This document shows positions 16,663-25,085 of a DNA stretch of 64,000 nucleotides, in pieces. Positions within the stretch are counted from its first letter, which is position 1, and every line of letters starts with the position of its first letter. Position numbers and translations under genes: made by a program. Source of the stretch: Bacteroidaceae bacterium. Lineage in GTDB: Bacteria > Bacteroidota > Bacteroidia > Bacteroidales > Bacteroidaceae. Below the pieces are notes generated by a model. The model saw only the letters and a program-made list of their open reading frames with translations, made no database searches and was not told the origin of the DNA. The stretch is taken from the NCBI GenBank assembly GCA_017617315.1, contig JAFZWM010000013.1:34620-98619 (forward strand), read 5' to 3'.

Positions 16663-17976
16663 ATGAAAGAACCAGAAGTAAGCGTAGGCATAGTCAGCGG
16701 AAACGAAATCCGTTTTGCGCTGAACAACAAATATTCGGCAAAAGGAGAAATAATTTCGGGAGAACAGACCGTCTCGTTCAGCGAAGGCGGAATTCTTTGG
16801 AACAACAACCTATACCGCGAACTCACGTTCGTGCCTCAGAAGAAGAATTCGTCATTCTCGCTCTACGATGTAACCATCGGCATAAACTTCCACTGGGAGC
16901 GCAAGGAAACACAGATTTTCAGCGGCACTCTTAAACTCGTCGTCCACGAAGGAAAAATCTGCGCCATCAACATCCTTCCTGTCGAAGATTATCTCATCAG
17001 CGTCATCTCTTCTGAAATGAAAGCCACATCGGCCCTCGAATTCCTGAAGGCTCACGCCGTAATCTCGCGAAGCTGGCTGCTCGCACAAATCGAGAAGCGC
17101 AATCAGAACGAAAAGAAGGAAGACGGCGGATTCTTCTCGTTTGCCAAGACCGAGACCGAATACATCAAGTGGTACGACCGCGAGGACCACACGATTTTTG
17201 ATGTCTGCGCCGACGACCATTGCCAGCGCTATCAAGGCATAACAAAGGCTAACAACCAGACGGTTGTAGAGGCCGTAGAAGCTACAAAGGGTCAGATTCT
17301 GAAAGAAGGACTGGAGATTTGCGACGCGCGCTTCAGCAAGTGCTGCGGCGGCATCAGCGAGGAGTTTGAATATTGCTGGCAGAACGAGCACAAAAACTAT
17401 CTTGAGCCTGTCCGCGACGACAGCGACAACAGCGACATTCCCGACCTCACCGTCGAGGAAAATGCCGAGAAATGGATTCGCAGCGCGCCTAAAGCATTCT
17501 GCAACACTCACAACGTTGCCATTCTGTCGCAGGTTCTCAACTCATACGACCAAGAAACAACCAATTTCTATCGCTGGAAGGAGGTTCTCTCGCAAGAGCG
17601 CATCGCCAACCTCATCAGAACAAAACAGAAGGAGGACTACGGCGAGATCATCGACCTCATCCCTATCGAACGCGGAAAGAGCGGCAGAATATCAAAACTG
17701 AAAATCGTCGGAACAAAGAAGACGTACATCATCGGAAAGGAACTCGAAATCCGCCGCACTCTGAGCGATTCTCATCTGTTCAGCTCGGCTTTCGTTGTAG
17801 ACAAGGGCGAAGTCGTCGACGGCATTCCGCAGAGTTTCACGCTTACCGGCGCAGGCTGGGGACACGGCGTTGGCCTCTGTCAGATTGGCGCGGCGGTGAT
17901 GGGCGAAGAAGGCTACAAATACGACGAAATTCTGATGCACTACTATCGCAAGGCTCAGATAAAGAAACTTTACTAA
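16663..17976 (+). CDS. SpoIID/LytB domain protein
   Basis: About 437 residues starting at MKEPEVSVGIVSGN (ATG at 16663); an upstream ATG at 16627 is in frame but adds an unlikely prefix. The SpoIID domain is recognisable in VEDYLISVISSEMKATSALEFLKAHAVISRSW (shown by its parts VEDYLISVI, SSEM and AVISRSW) and in the C-terminal LTGAGWGHGVGLCQIGA, the usual GxGHGVGxSQ box. SpoIID-type enzymes are lytic transglycosylases that cut peptidoglycan lacking stem peptides, with the Glu in SSEM as the likely catalytic acid. No signal peptide is evident, which is odd for a wall enzyme and may mean that it acts on imported glycan fragments. The gene lies between the glycosyltransferase fusion and an AmpG-like importer. 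Confidence 0.85.
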   Translation: MKEPEVSVGIVSGNEIRFALNNKYSAKGEIISGEQTVSFSEGGILWNNNLYRELTFVPQKKNSSFSLYDVTIGINFHWERKETQIFSGTLKLVVHEGKICAINILPVEDYLISVISSEMKATSALEFLKAHAVISRSWLLAQIEKRNQNEKKEDGGFFSFAKTETEYIKWYDREDHTIFDVCADDHCQRYQGITKANNQTVVEAVEATKGQILKEGLEICDARFSKCCGGISEEFEYCWQNEHKNYLEPVRDDSDNSDIPDLTVEENAEKWIRSAPKAFCNTHNVAILSQVLNSYDQETTNFYRWKEVLSQERIANLIRTKQKEDYGEIIDLIPIERGKSGRISKLKIVGTKKTYIIGKELEIRRTLSDSHLFSSAFVVDKGEVVDGIPQSFTLTGAGWGHGVGLCQIGAAVMGEEGYKYDEILMHYYRKAQIKKLY

Positions 17977-17994
17977 CTCAACCAGAAAAAAAAG

Positions 17995-19323
17995 ATGAAC
18001 AACAAATCGAAGATTGACAAGGAGATAGCGACTATCGCAAACCCGTCCAAACAAAAAAAGATAAATCCGTTAACATGGATTCCATCGCTCTATCTTGGCG
18101 AGGCATTGCCCTTCACCGCCGTGTCGCTTGTCAGCATCATCATGTTCAAAGAATTCGGACTTACCGATGAGCAGATTACGCTCTACACCGGCTGGCTGGG
18201 TTTGCCGTGGATTATCAAGCCTATCTGGAGTCCGATTATCGACAACATCAAGACCAAACGCTGGTGGATTCTTTCCATGCAGTTTCTGCTGGGCATTATG
18301 CTTGCGCTGGTGGCATTCACCATCCCAACGCCGTTCTGGCTTCAGGGTTCTCTGGCAATCTTCATGATAGTGGCTTTCGCAAGTGCCACACACGACATCT
18401 CTGCCGATGGATTCTACATCATCGGCCTCAAGGATAAAGAACAGGAATTCTACGTCGGATTACGCAACACATTTTATCGCATCGGCATGATTATCGGTCA
18501 GGGCGGACTGGTTATGCTTGCAGGATGGCTTCAGAAAAGCGTTTTTAACGGCGATAACGGCGTTTCTTTGTCGTGGTCGGCAATATTCCTCATCCTTGGC
18601 GGAATGATGGCCTTGCTGGGCTTGTATCACGCTTTCACGCTCCCAAAGGTCGAGGAGACAACGCACGAGTCGTTCAACTTCCGCGTTCAAGTCAAGGAAT
18701 TTGCCGAGACATTAAAAGTCTTTGCAACCAAGCCGAACATCATCTCTTCGTTGTGTTTCATTCTTCTGTTCCGCCTTCCCGAAGGATTGCTTACAAAAGT
18801 AGTACCTCTCTTCCTCACCCGAAGCACCGCAGAGGGCGGACTTGCCTTGTCTAAGGAAGATTTCGGTTTAGTAAGCGGAACGCTTGGCGTTATCGGCCTT
18901 CTTCTTGGCGGAATAGTAGGCGGTTGGGCGGTTTCTAAGTGGAGCCTGAAAAAATGTCTGTGGCCGCTTGTTTTGTGCATCACGCTACCAGATGTCGTTT
19001 ATGTATATCTAAGTTACTTTCCAACCGACAATCTGTATGTTATAGGCAGTTGTCTTTGCGTCGAGCAAATTGGCTACGGATTGGGCTTTGCCGCCTATAC
19101 CCTCTTTCTTGTTTCTTTCTCAAGAGGCGAACGCAGCACTGCCGTATTCAGCATCTGCACGGCCGGGCAATATCTCGGTGGCGTAATGCTTCCGGGCATG
19201 ATTTCGGGCAAGATAAGCACAAGCGTTGGCTATCCGATGTTCTTTAATATCGTAATGCTTTTCTGCCTTGTAACATTCGCCGTTACAGCTGCCGTCTACA
19301 AAAACTACAAAAAGGATTTTTGA
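17995..19323 (+). CDS. AmpG-like MFS transporter
   Basis: 442 residues with about 12 hydrophobic helices. PSLYLGEALPFTAVSLVSII near the start and GLPWIIKPIWSPIIDN resemble AmpG/permease proteins that import anhydro-muropeptides from the periplasm. Other landmarks are GLVSGTLGVIGLLLGGIVGG in the second half and the amphipathic loop between helices 6 and 7. It starts 18 bp after the SpoIID-type gene and is followed by a strong terminator hairpin, so the three genes form one operon. The context (SpoIID domain, sugar-nucleotide type fusion) supports uptake and processing of cell-wall glycan. The substrate is an inference. Confidence 0.82.
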   Translation: MNNKSKIDKEIATIANPSKQKKINPLTWIPSLYLGEALPFTAVSLVSIIMFKEFGLTDEQITLYTGWLGLPWIIKPIWSPIIDNIKTKRWWILSMQFLLGIMLALVAFTIPTPFWLQGSLAIFMIVAFASATHDISADGFYIIGLKDKEQEFYVGLRNTFYRIGMIIGQGGLVMLAGWLQKSVFNGDNGVSLSWSAIFLILGGMMALLGLYHAFTLPKVEETTHESFNFRVQVKEFAETLKVFATKPNIISSLCFILLFRLPEGLLTKVVPLFLTRSTAEGGLALSKEDFGLVSGTLGVIGLLLGGIVGGWAVSKWSLKKCLWPLVLCITLPDVVYVYLSYFPTDNLYVIGSCLCVEQIGYGLGFAAYTLFLVSFSRGERSTAVFSICTAGQYLGGVMLPGMISGKISTSVGYPMFFNIVMLFCLVTFAVTAAVYKNYKKDF

Positions 19324-19329
19324 TATAAC

Positions 19330-19377
19330 AAAACAAACGGCTGTTATCACTAATCATGATAACATCCGTTTGTTTTT
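19330..19377. terminator. Terminator after the AmpG-like gene
   Basis: Long stem aaacaaacgg-tgttatca / tgataaca-ccgtttgttt followed by T on the plus strand. It also reaches the stop of the convergent YecH-like gene, so it may serve both. Confidence 0.8.
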
Positions 19378-19612
19378 ACTCATTACTGCAAACGCTGGTT
19401 TCGTCAACAGTAAAGCAGTCACCAACAGGTTTAAACTTACCATGTTCTTTCAAGAACTCGATAAGACCGTCCACCGTAAGTTCCGATGCCGAACATGTAT
19501 AAAACAGTTGTTTTGCCCCAAATCGGGCTATTATAGCCTGTCTCAACGATGCTTCGCTATACACGTTTCCCTCCATCATGTGCAGGACCTCATGTCCGTG
19601 AATTTGTTCCAT
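19376..19612 (-). CDS. YecH-like small metal-binding protein (DUF2492)
   Basis: 78 residues from the ATG (MEQIHGHEVLHMMEGN). It matches E. coli YecH along its length: IHGHEVLxMM, SLRQAIIARFG, FYTCSASELTVDGLIEFL and GKFKPVGDCFTVD. The His and Cys residues in the first half and the CxxxxxxC-type arrangement at the end suggest binding of a metal, but the function of the family is not known. It is convergent with the AmpG-like gene and shares its terminator region. Confidence 0.85.
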   Translation of the reverse strand: MEQIHGHEVLHMMEGNVYSEASLRQAIIARFGAKQLFYTCSASELTVDGLIEFLKEHGKFKPVGDCFTVDETSVCSNE

Positions 19613-19672
19613 AACCAATCTTTATTTATTGTCAAAATATACGACTAAAACAAAATATTTTGCAACTAAATA

Positions 19673-19703
19673 TTGCAACAATACAAAGTTAAAGGTATTT
19701 TTG
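19673..19703 (+). promoter_or_regulatory. Promoter of small peptide gene 1
   Basis: TTG (19673-19675), 20 bases, TATTTTTG (19696-19703). It is followed by C and then the ATG at 19745. Confidence 0.6.
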
Positions 19704-19744
19704 CAAAAAGACACTATTGTTTAATAATTTATACCCAAACAATT

Positions 19745-19879
19745 ATGAAAAGTACATATATTAAACCAACAATCAAAACTCAGGAGATAATCGAAAGGGT
19801 TGAACTTTTAAATTCATCCCAAGACGTAACTTTTATTTCCGATGATTCAAACAACGATGAAATAATAGACTTCAACTGA
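19745..19879 (+). CDS. Small leader-like peptide 1 (44 residues)
   Basis: MKSTYIKPTIKTQEIIERVE... ends with an acidic tail (SDDSNNDEIIDFN). It has a matching promoter upstream and a hairpin terminator directly after the stop (19884-19917), so it is a monocistronic gene rather than a chance frame. Its N-terminus (YIKPTI, then VELLNSS) is similar to that of peptide 2 at 19992-20177 (YVKPEL, then IVLAGAS). YxxPx[IL] is the leader motif recognised by RRE domains in lasso-peptide precursors; small Bacteroidetes proteins with a Y-x-K/N-P start are also common without known modification genes. No maturation enzymes of a known RiPP class are visible nearby. Confidence 0.7.
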   Translation: MKSTYIKPTIKTQEIIERVELLNSSQDVTFISDDSNNDEIIDFN

Positions 19880-19883
19880 ATTC

Positions 19884-19917
19884 AAAAATCGTGTAGAATG
19901 ATTTCTTCACGATTTTT
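19884..19917 (+). terminator. Terminator after small peptide gene 1
   Basis: Stem aaaaatcgtg / cacgattttt with a 14-base loop, 4 bp after the stop. Confidence 0.7.
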
Positions 19918-19942
19918 ATGACACAAACTAAACCTTTATAAC

Positions 19943-19976
19943 AAAGAGGGCAGAAGTTTACACTCCCGCCCTCTTT
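19943..19976 (-). terminator. Hairpin after small peptide gene 2
   Basis: Perfect 9-bp stem aaagagggc / gccctcttt, 15 bp past the stop of the minus-strand peptide gene. The U-tract on that strand is short, so termination is likely but weaker. Confidence 0.55.
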
Positions 19977-19991
19977 ATTATATTAATTTGA

Positions 19992-20177
19992 TTAATTCTC
20001 ATCATCCATATACTTCCACATACCGCCGCCATTACCACCACGGCCCTTAGAGTTGAAATCGCCAGAATCGATAGGATCTCCGCCTGTGTTATCGAAAGCT
20101 GATGCACCAGCTAAAACGATGTCATTCATCTCTATGGTGTACAACTCTGGTTTTACATATTCAATTTTATCTAACAT
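19992..20177 (-). CDS. Small leader-like peptide 2, Gly-rich (61 residues)
   Basis: Starts at MLDKIEYVKPELYTIEMNDI. After a leader-like N-terminus (YVKPEL) comes IVLAGAS, then a Gly/Asp/Asn-rich part with GRGGNGGG and the end MWKYMDDEN. A longer frame up to 20222 uses a non-ATG start and is less likely. The similarity with peptide 1 is limited to the first 25 residues, the pattern of a shared leader with different cores. It lies 96 bp downstream of the T9SS-exported protein on the same strand and may be co-transcribed with it. No function is known; the precursor-peptide reading is an inference. Confidence 0.65.
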   Translation of the reverse strand: MLDKIEYVKPELYTIEMNDIVLAGASAFDNTGGDPIDSGDFNSKGRGGNGGGMWKYMDDEN

Positions 20178-20272
20178 ACATTTATTATTTAAGATTATCA
20201 CTTGTATACTATAATATCTCAATGAAGGATTGAGGCACTTTTTTACCCCAAACCTTCTATATTTTATTCTAA

Positions 20273-22441
20273 TTACTTAACCAATACCTTCTGTCCGTTT
20301 ACAATATACATTCCTGGATTTACAGATATAGTAGTCTCACCTTCAGCAACTTCTGCGGACTTAACAAGTTTACCTGCAGATGTATAAACTAATACATTCT
20401 GAGACTTATCTGAATTTACAACTATCACGCCATTAGCACCTGATACTGTAAAGTTTTCAGTAGAAACTGCATCTACAGCAGTTGTTTCACCATCAAGCAT
20501 ATTACCATTTTCATCACGCAATACAACTCGAACCTTTGCCTCTGCACCATCAGACTCGATAGCTCTCAAATAACAACGGAACGCTGAGAAATACGAAGTA
20601 CCAATAGCACGAACCATCTGATTCTTTGTATTGAATCCATAAACATTATACTTCTCACCATCAGAAATATGGTTAATAGCCTCCTGCTTTGGACCTAAGT
20701 TTCCATAGAAATATCCATTATTACCAAGTCTAGTCAAATCTGTAGACGGAGACTTCGGGAATACTGCATCCTCAATATTACTAAACACCTTACCTGAAGA
20801 AGAAGGTAAAATAATATAAGGTGTATAAGCTTCCATTCCACCTTGAATAGTAGTAAATGTAGAAACATGATTCTCGTATGAAGTAAATTCATTTACACGA
20901 CTTACACCTATTTTCTCAAGGACTGTAGAATTAACTTCAAATGGCAAAATCAATGATGACCAAACGGCACTAAACGAACGGCTGTAATCCAACTTCGTTG
21001 CAGTAAACGCTACAGGAGCGTAAAATTCTTTTGAATCAGTCAAATAACAATAATTACAAACATAACCATTTTCAGAAGTATTTTCAATTATATTTTTCTC
21101 AGTTATGGCTGTATTGGTATTTTCCGACTCTAGAATCAAGAATTCATTATCATTAAGAGTTGGTTTACCAACAAGGCTTCCACCAACACTATTTACATAT
21201 CCAGTCTTCTTAACATTCTTTGAAGTCAAAGCATAATATGCATATTTATAAACCTTAGTATTCTGAGTTACCGGAACCAAAGATGTAGGATCATTTACAT
21301 CACAACCATAAACCATATTCATATCAGCTGCCAAAGCAAGCAAAGAACTATATGTTACGCCGTCATTACCAACATAGCCAATAATATTATCACCTACAGT
21401 ACAACAATTTTTATAGTTTCCATCATTTGAGCGCGCAATCACAGCATTAGCAACACAAAGATTATTCACCTTACCATTAGCAGAAAGAGTACCAATCAAA
21501 GCCTCATTAGTTGTTAAAGTAAGTGTTCTTGCATTACCATTTATTGTTCCGCCATACTTACTAATATATGCATCTGTAGCGAAAGACGCCTCAATATTGA
21601 TTTCCGCTGCATTGTTTGCATTATCAAGATTTGCATACGCTGCAGTCATTTCAGCATTAGCATCTTCCAATTTTTCTGACAACTGTACATAAATTGGATT
21701 TTCTTGCACAGTTGTTGTTAAAGTATTATTTAAAGCATCGCTCTGGAGTTTTGTTACAACTGCTATAGCCTTCAAAAAACCATTAACATTACCAATACCA
21801 TTATTTGCCTCCTTATCAGTAGTAAAATTTGCACCTATCTTAGTTCTATAGAACAGATAAAATTCTTTATTTCTTACAGTTCTAAAAACATCATAAGCAC
21901 TCTTCTGTTCTCCAGTCGCACCATTTAGTAAATTTGGATTTACAGGATAAACATTATAATAGCTTACTGTTTCAGCATACTGTTCATTACCTTCCAATGC
22001 TAAAAATGCATCTATAGACTCATCGTCATCTTCATAACCATTTTCGTCTATCCAATCATAGTATGCATCCCATGCATCATCAGAAAGAGACTTTAAATTC
22101 ACCGTCTGAAGATACAACTTTACATTTTTCAGTTTATTATTTATCTCAGTAGTTGAACTTAAATTTGATGCCGATTCTACTTCTGCATATACATCATAGC
22201 ACTGTGAAGTCAACTCATCATACACCTCCACAGTAACAAGTTGCTGAGTGTTTCCCAACTGTCCCTGAATGCTATTAACTTTTGCCACAGCATTATCATA
22301 AGCAGTCTGATATTGAGATATTTTGCTATACTCAGCAAAAGCATCCTTCAACTGAGCTGAAGTAGACACGTTTACCTGCGCCTTAGTGCATAGAGGAGCA
22401 CAAAGCATCAAGTAAATAAATGAAAGTAATAAATTCTTCAT
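20273..22441 (-). CDS. Secreted protein with T9SS C-terminal sorting domain
   Basis: 722 residues. The signal peptide MKNLLLSFIYLMLCAPLCTKA is cut before QVNVSTS. Residues 20-330 are rich in helices with repeated Asn/Ala/Glu patterns and no recognised enzyme motif. Later parts look like the beta-rich repeats of Bacteroidales surface proteins (NGNARTLTLTTN). The last 60 residues (NVLVYTSAGKLVKSAEV..., ending NPGMYIVNGQKVLVK) are a type A T9SS sorting domain, so the protein is exported by the PorKLM system. The gene is visibly A/T-richer than the housekeeping genes on either side, with many AAT/ATA codons, which fits acquired or fast-evolving DNA. A -7 box lies at 22477-22484. Function unknown. 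Confidence 0.8.
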   Translation of the reverse strand: MKNLLLSFIYLMLCAPLCTKAQVNVSTSAQLKDAFAEYSKISQYQTAYDNAVAKVNSIQGQLGNTQQLVTVEVYDELTSQCYDVYAEVESASNLSSTTEINNKLKNVKLYLQTVNLKSLSDDAWDAYYDWIDENGYEDDDESIDAFLALEGNEQYAETVSYYNVYPVNPNLLNGATGEQKSAYDVFRTVRNKEFYLFYRTKIGANFTTDKEANNGIGNVNGFLKAIAVVTKLQSDALNNTLTTTVQENPIYVQLSEKLEDANAEMTAAYANLDNANNAAEINIEASFATDAYISKYGGTINGNARTLTLTTNEALIGTLSANGKVNNLCVANAVIARSNDGNYKNCCTVGDNIIGYVGNDGVTYSSLLALAADMNMVYGCDVNDPTSLVPVTQNTKVYKYAYYALTSKNVKKTGYVNSVGGSLVGKPTLNDNEFLILESENTNTAITEKNIIENTSENGYVCNYCYLTDSKEFYAPVAFTATKLDYSRSFSAVWSSLILPFEVNSTVLEKIGVSRVNEFTSYENHVSTFTTIQGGMEAYTPYIILPSSSGKVFSNIEDAVFPKSPSTDLTRLGNNGYFYGNLGPKQEAINHISDGEKYNVYGFNTKNQMVRAIGTSYFSAFRCYLRAIESDGAEAKVRVVLRDENGNMLDGETTAVDAVSTENFTVSGANGVIVVNSDKSQNVLVYTSAGKLVKSAEVAEGETTISVNPGMYIVNGQKVLVK

Positions 22442-22811
22442 ATATCAATCGAATTAATAGATTCTTATATTTTCGGCAAAGATACAAAAAAATTATGATA
22501 TATGCTATATATTATGTTTTTTTCGTAAAAAAATATTTAGCAATACAATATTATCCACGTAAAGATTATTCGCATATACTTTACTAAAAGTAAGTTATTT
22601 AACACATTTATAAAGCATTATTAAACACACAGTAAGCACACCATTCTACAACATCAAATAAAGGTCAAATATATTTCACAACCTCAAACGATCAATCTTC
22701 AAATAAATTCTTAACAAGACCTCAAAATCTAAAAAAATATTAAATAAAGCGCTTATGTGTTGCACATGATAAAAATTATGGATATCTTAGCAAACTTGAA
22801 TTATAACTATA
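22442..22811. other. A/T-rich intergenic region
   Basis: 370 bp with no gene. It holds the -7 box TATCTTTG of the exported protein (minus strand, 22477-22484). The remaining 300 bp upstream of the nucleotidyltransferase gene contain no repeat, clear hairpin or TAnnTTTG box that I can support; the length suggests unseen control. Confidence 0.6.
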
Positions 22812-23870
22812 ATGGAAAAAGTACAATTAGCTATAGTCAACCTGTTGGGAGCAATCCTTAATGACAACAAAGCGGACGAGAAACTCTTTGCCGACAACAC
22901 ACAAGAGTTCTGGGACAGTTTTTACGAACAAGCATACGAACAATGTGTAGGACCACTTATTCTCGACAGCATTGAAAAAAACGGAATACAACCGCCTCTG
23001 CGTACAAAACTGAAGTTCATCTATCTTAGAGACAAGACAGAGAAACTTTATGCCATTCACTTGCAGACCATTCTCGAGCTGAGAAAGATTATGCAAGGCG
23101 GAAATGTGCGCTCGCATGTTATAAAAGGTACGGACATCGCACAATTGTACAAGACCCCATCACACAGAAAGCTTGGAGACATTGATTTCTATGTAGAAGA
23201 CTACCATCTGGCAATGAAGTTACTGAAGGCCAATGGAATAAAGGTAAAAGTTGGTACATTCATAGAAAAGCATGACAATATAAAAATAAATGGCGTTGAA
23301 ATTGAACTTCACAAGCAAATCGTACAGCGATATCCAACGCTAAGTAGCAAAAAACGCTACAATTACCTGAAAAAAAATATCGGCGACAAAGCTAAATTCT
23401 ACTGTATGTACACGATTTTACACAACGTATACCATCTTACACATACAGGACTGAAGATGCACATGATTTGCGACTGGAATCAATATGTTTCGACATACGG
23501 CATTCAGCATATTCTTGACACAAAAGATGATTTTGTGATTAAATTCGCAAACGCATTCAACTCTATTTTAATACATTATTTCGGTCTGAACAAGGAACAC
23601 CTTAAGAAAACAGACGGAACTTACATGCTACCGTCGGAAGAAGAGCAACTACTTGGAGAAGAGATACTTGCAACATGCTTCGACATCAAGAATATACTGA
23701 AGATAAAACGCAATGGCGGAATTACTTACATCAATTATGAGATTGCCCAATACCGTCATTTCTTAGGTTTCAAGGCTACGGTAAACGAAGTTTTGTGGAG
23801 TTGCCTGAACCAATCGCTACACTTATTATTAAAGGTGAAAAATGCAATAAGAAAGATATTCAAGGCATAA
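22812..23870 (+). CDS. Uncharacterised nucleotidyltransferase family protein (NTP_transf_5)
   Basis: 352 residues. The motif KLGDIDFYVEDYHLAMKLLK contains the metal-binding D-x-D of the Pol-beta nucleotidyltransferase fold, preceded by VIKGTDIAQLY with a conserved Lys/Gly; together these fit PF14907. Members are known from natural-product and capsule-type loci, including lasso-peptide clusters with kinases, but their reactions are mostly unknown. The C-terminal half is helical, with KMHMICDWNQYV resembling the family's conserved His/Asp region. The gene stands alone between two terminators or long gaps, in the A/T-rich stretch that also holds the two small peptides. Cytoplasmic, no signal peptide. 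Confidence 0.78.
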   Translation: MEKVQLAIVNLLGAILNDNKADEKLFADNTQEFWDSFYEQAYEQCVGPLILDSIEKNGIQPPLRTKLKFIYLRDKTEKLYAIHLQTILELRKIMQGGNVRSHVIKGTDIAQLYKTPSHRKLGDIDFYVEDYHLAMKLLKANGIKVKVGTFIEKHDNIKINGVEIELHKQIVQRYPTLSSKKRYNYLKKNIGDKAKFYCMYTILHNVYHLTHTGLKMHMICDWNQYVSTYGIQHILDTKDDFVIKFANAFNSILIHYFGLNKEHLKKTDGTYMLPSEEEQLLGEEILATCFDIKNILKIKRNGGITYINYEIAQYRHFLGFKATVNEVLWSCLNQSLHLLLKVKNAIRKIFKA

Positions 23871-23880
23871 AAAAAGCGGA

Positions 23881-23900
23881 CGATACTCGGAAAAGTATCG
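23881..23900. terminator. Bidirectional hairpin between nucleotidyltransferase gene and asnA
   Basis: Stem cgatact / agtatcg, extended by G-C and G-U pairs, flanked by A7 on the left and T5 on the right, so it can end transcription from both sides. Confidence 0.7.
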
Positions 23901-23917
23901 CCCGTTTTTATTTTATA

Positions 23918-24952
23918 TTAAATAAGGTGCATTCCGTATTTTGCACATTCTTCGCGCTGCTCATCAGGCCAAATACTTGCCTGAGTCTCGCCGATATGCG
24001 CCTTGTGCAGCATTACCATACACAAACGGCTCTGACCAATTCCGCCACCAATAGAAAGCGGAAGTTTATCGTCGAGAAGCATCTTGTGGAAGTACAATTC
24101 CTTGCGCTCTTCCTTGCCACTCTCCTTTAGCTGACGAAGAAGAGCCTCTTTGTCTACGCGGATTCCCATCGAACTCAGTTCGAGTGCTCTGCCAAGAACC
24201 GGATACCAAATTAGGATATCGCCATTCAAGCCCTTGTAGCCTTCTGAATTTGGAGTTGAATAGTCGTCGTAATCAGGGGCACGACCATCATGTGGCTCAC
24301 CATCTGACAGTTTCTCGCCTATGCCGATAATGAATACTGCGCCGTACTTCTTACAGATTTCATCCTCGCGCTCGCGTGGAGAGAGATTTGGATACATCTG
24401 CAACAATTCCTCGGCGTGGATAAAGTGGATATCTTCAGGCAAGAAAGGCTTAATCTGCGGATACATCTCGCATGTCATATACTCTGTACGGACAATGGCA
24501 GAATAGATTCGGCGGACAATCTTCTTAAGGAAATCGATGTTTCTGTCTTCCTTAGAGATTACTCTCTCCCAATCCCACTGGTCGACGTAGAGAGAATGGA
24601 GATTATCCAAATCCTCGTCGGCACGAATGGCATTCATGTCAGTATATAGTCCGTATCCGTTTTCGATTCCGTATTCAGCCAGAGTGAGCCTTTTCCACTT
24701 GGCAAGCGAATGTACCACCTCGGCCTTGGCATCGCCAAGAGCCTTGATAGGAAAAGTAACAGCTCTCTCAACTCCGTTAAGATCGTCGTTAATGCCTAGT
24801 CCTTTTAACACAAACAGAGGAGCTGTAACGCGACGCAGGCGTAGCTCTGTAGAAAGGTTCATCTGAAAGAAGTCCTTAATCTTCTTTATACCCTGCTCTG
24901 TTTGTTTGATGTCGAGCAGTGACTTATAGTCAGCTGGTTTTATAATACTCAT
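23918..24952 (-). CDS. asnA: Aspartate-ammonia ligase
   Basis: 344 residues. It makes asparagine from aspartate, ammonia and ATP; the fold is that of class II aminoacyl-tRNA synthetases. Family segments are LNGVERAVTF, SLAKWKRLTL, YVDQWDWE and, near the end, PLSIGGGIGQSRLCM, which holds the ATP-binding arginine. Length is normal. It has a -7 box at 24989-24996 and appears to be transcribed alone. Confidence 0.96.
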   Translation of the reverse strand: MSIIKPADYKSLLDIKQTEQGIKKIKDFFQMNLSTELRLRRVTAPLFVLKGLGINDDLNGVERAVTFPIKALGDAKAEVVHSLAKWKRLTLAEYGIENGYGLYTDMNAIRADEDLDNLHSLYVDQWDWERVISKEDRNIDFLKKIVRRIYSAIVRTEYMTCEMYPQIKPFLPEDIHFIHAEELLQMYPNLSPREREDEICKKYGAVFIIGIGEKLSDGEPHDGRAPDYDDYSTPNSEGYKGLNGDILIWYPVLGRALELSSMGIRVDKEALLRQLKESGKEERKELYFHKMLLDDKLPLSIGGGIGQSRLCMVMLHKAHIGETQASIWPDEQREECAKYGMHLI

Positions 24953-24988
24953 TTTAAATTTCTTTTGTCGCTCTTCGTTTTAGCGTTG

Positions 24989-24996
24989 CAAAGATA
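24989..24996 (-). promoter_or_regulatory. -7 box for asnA
   Basis: TATCTTTG on the minus strand, followed by C, 37 bp before the start codon. Confidence 0.6.
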
Positions 24997-25085
24997 AGTA
25001 TTATTTATCAAAATGACGCAAAATCTTCAAATATTTTTCACAATTTACACAAATAGCATAATAGATGTTACATTTTAACATATAC

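Noticed and set aside
19673..23870. A complete lasso-peptide gene cluster
   Set aside because: Leader-like motifs and a nucleotidyltransferase are present, but no asparagine-synthetase-like cyclase, transglutaminase-like protease or RRE protein is seen.
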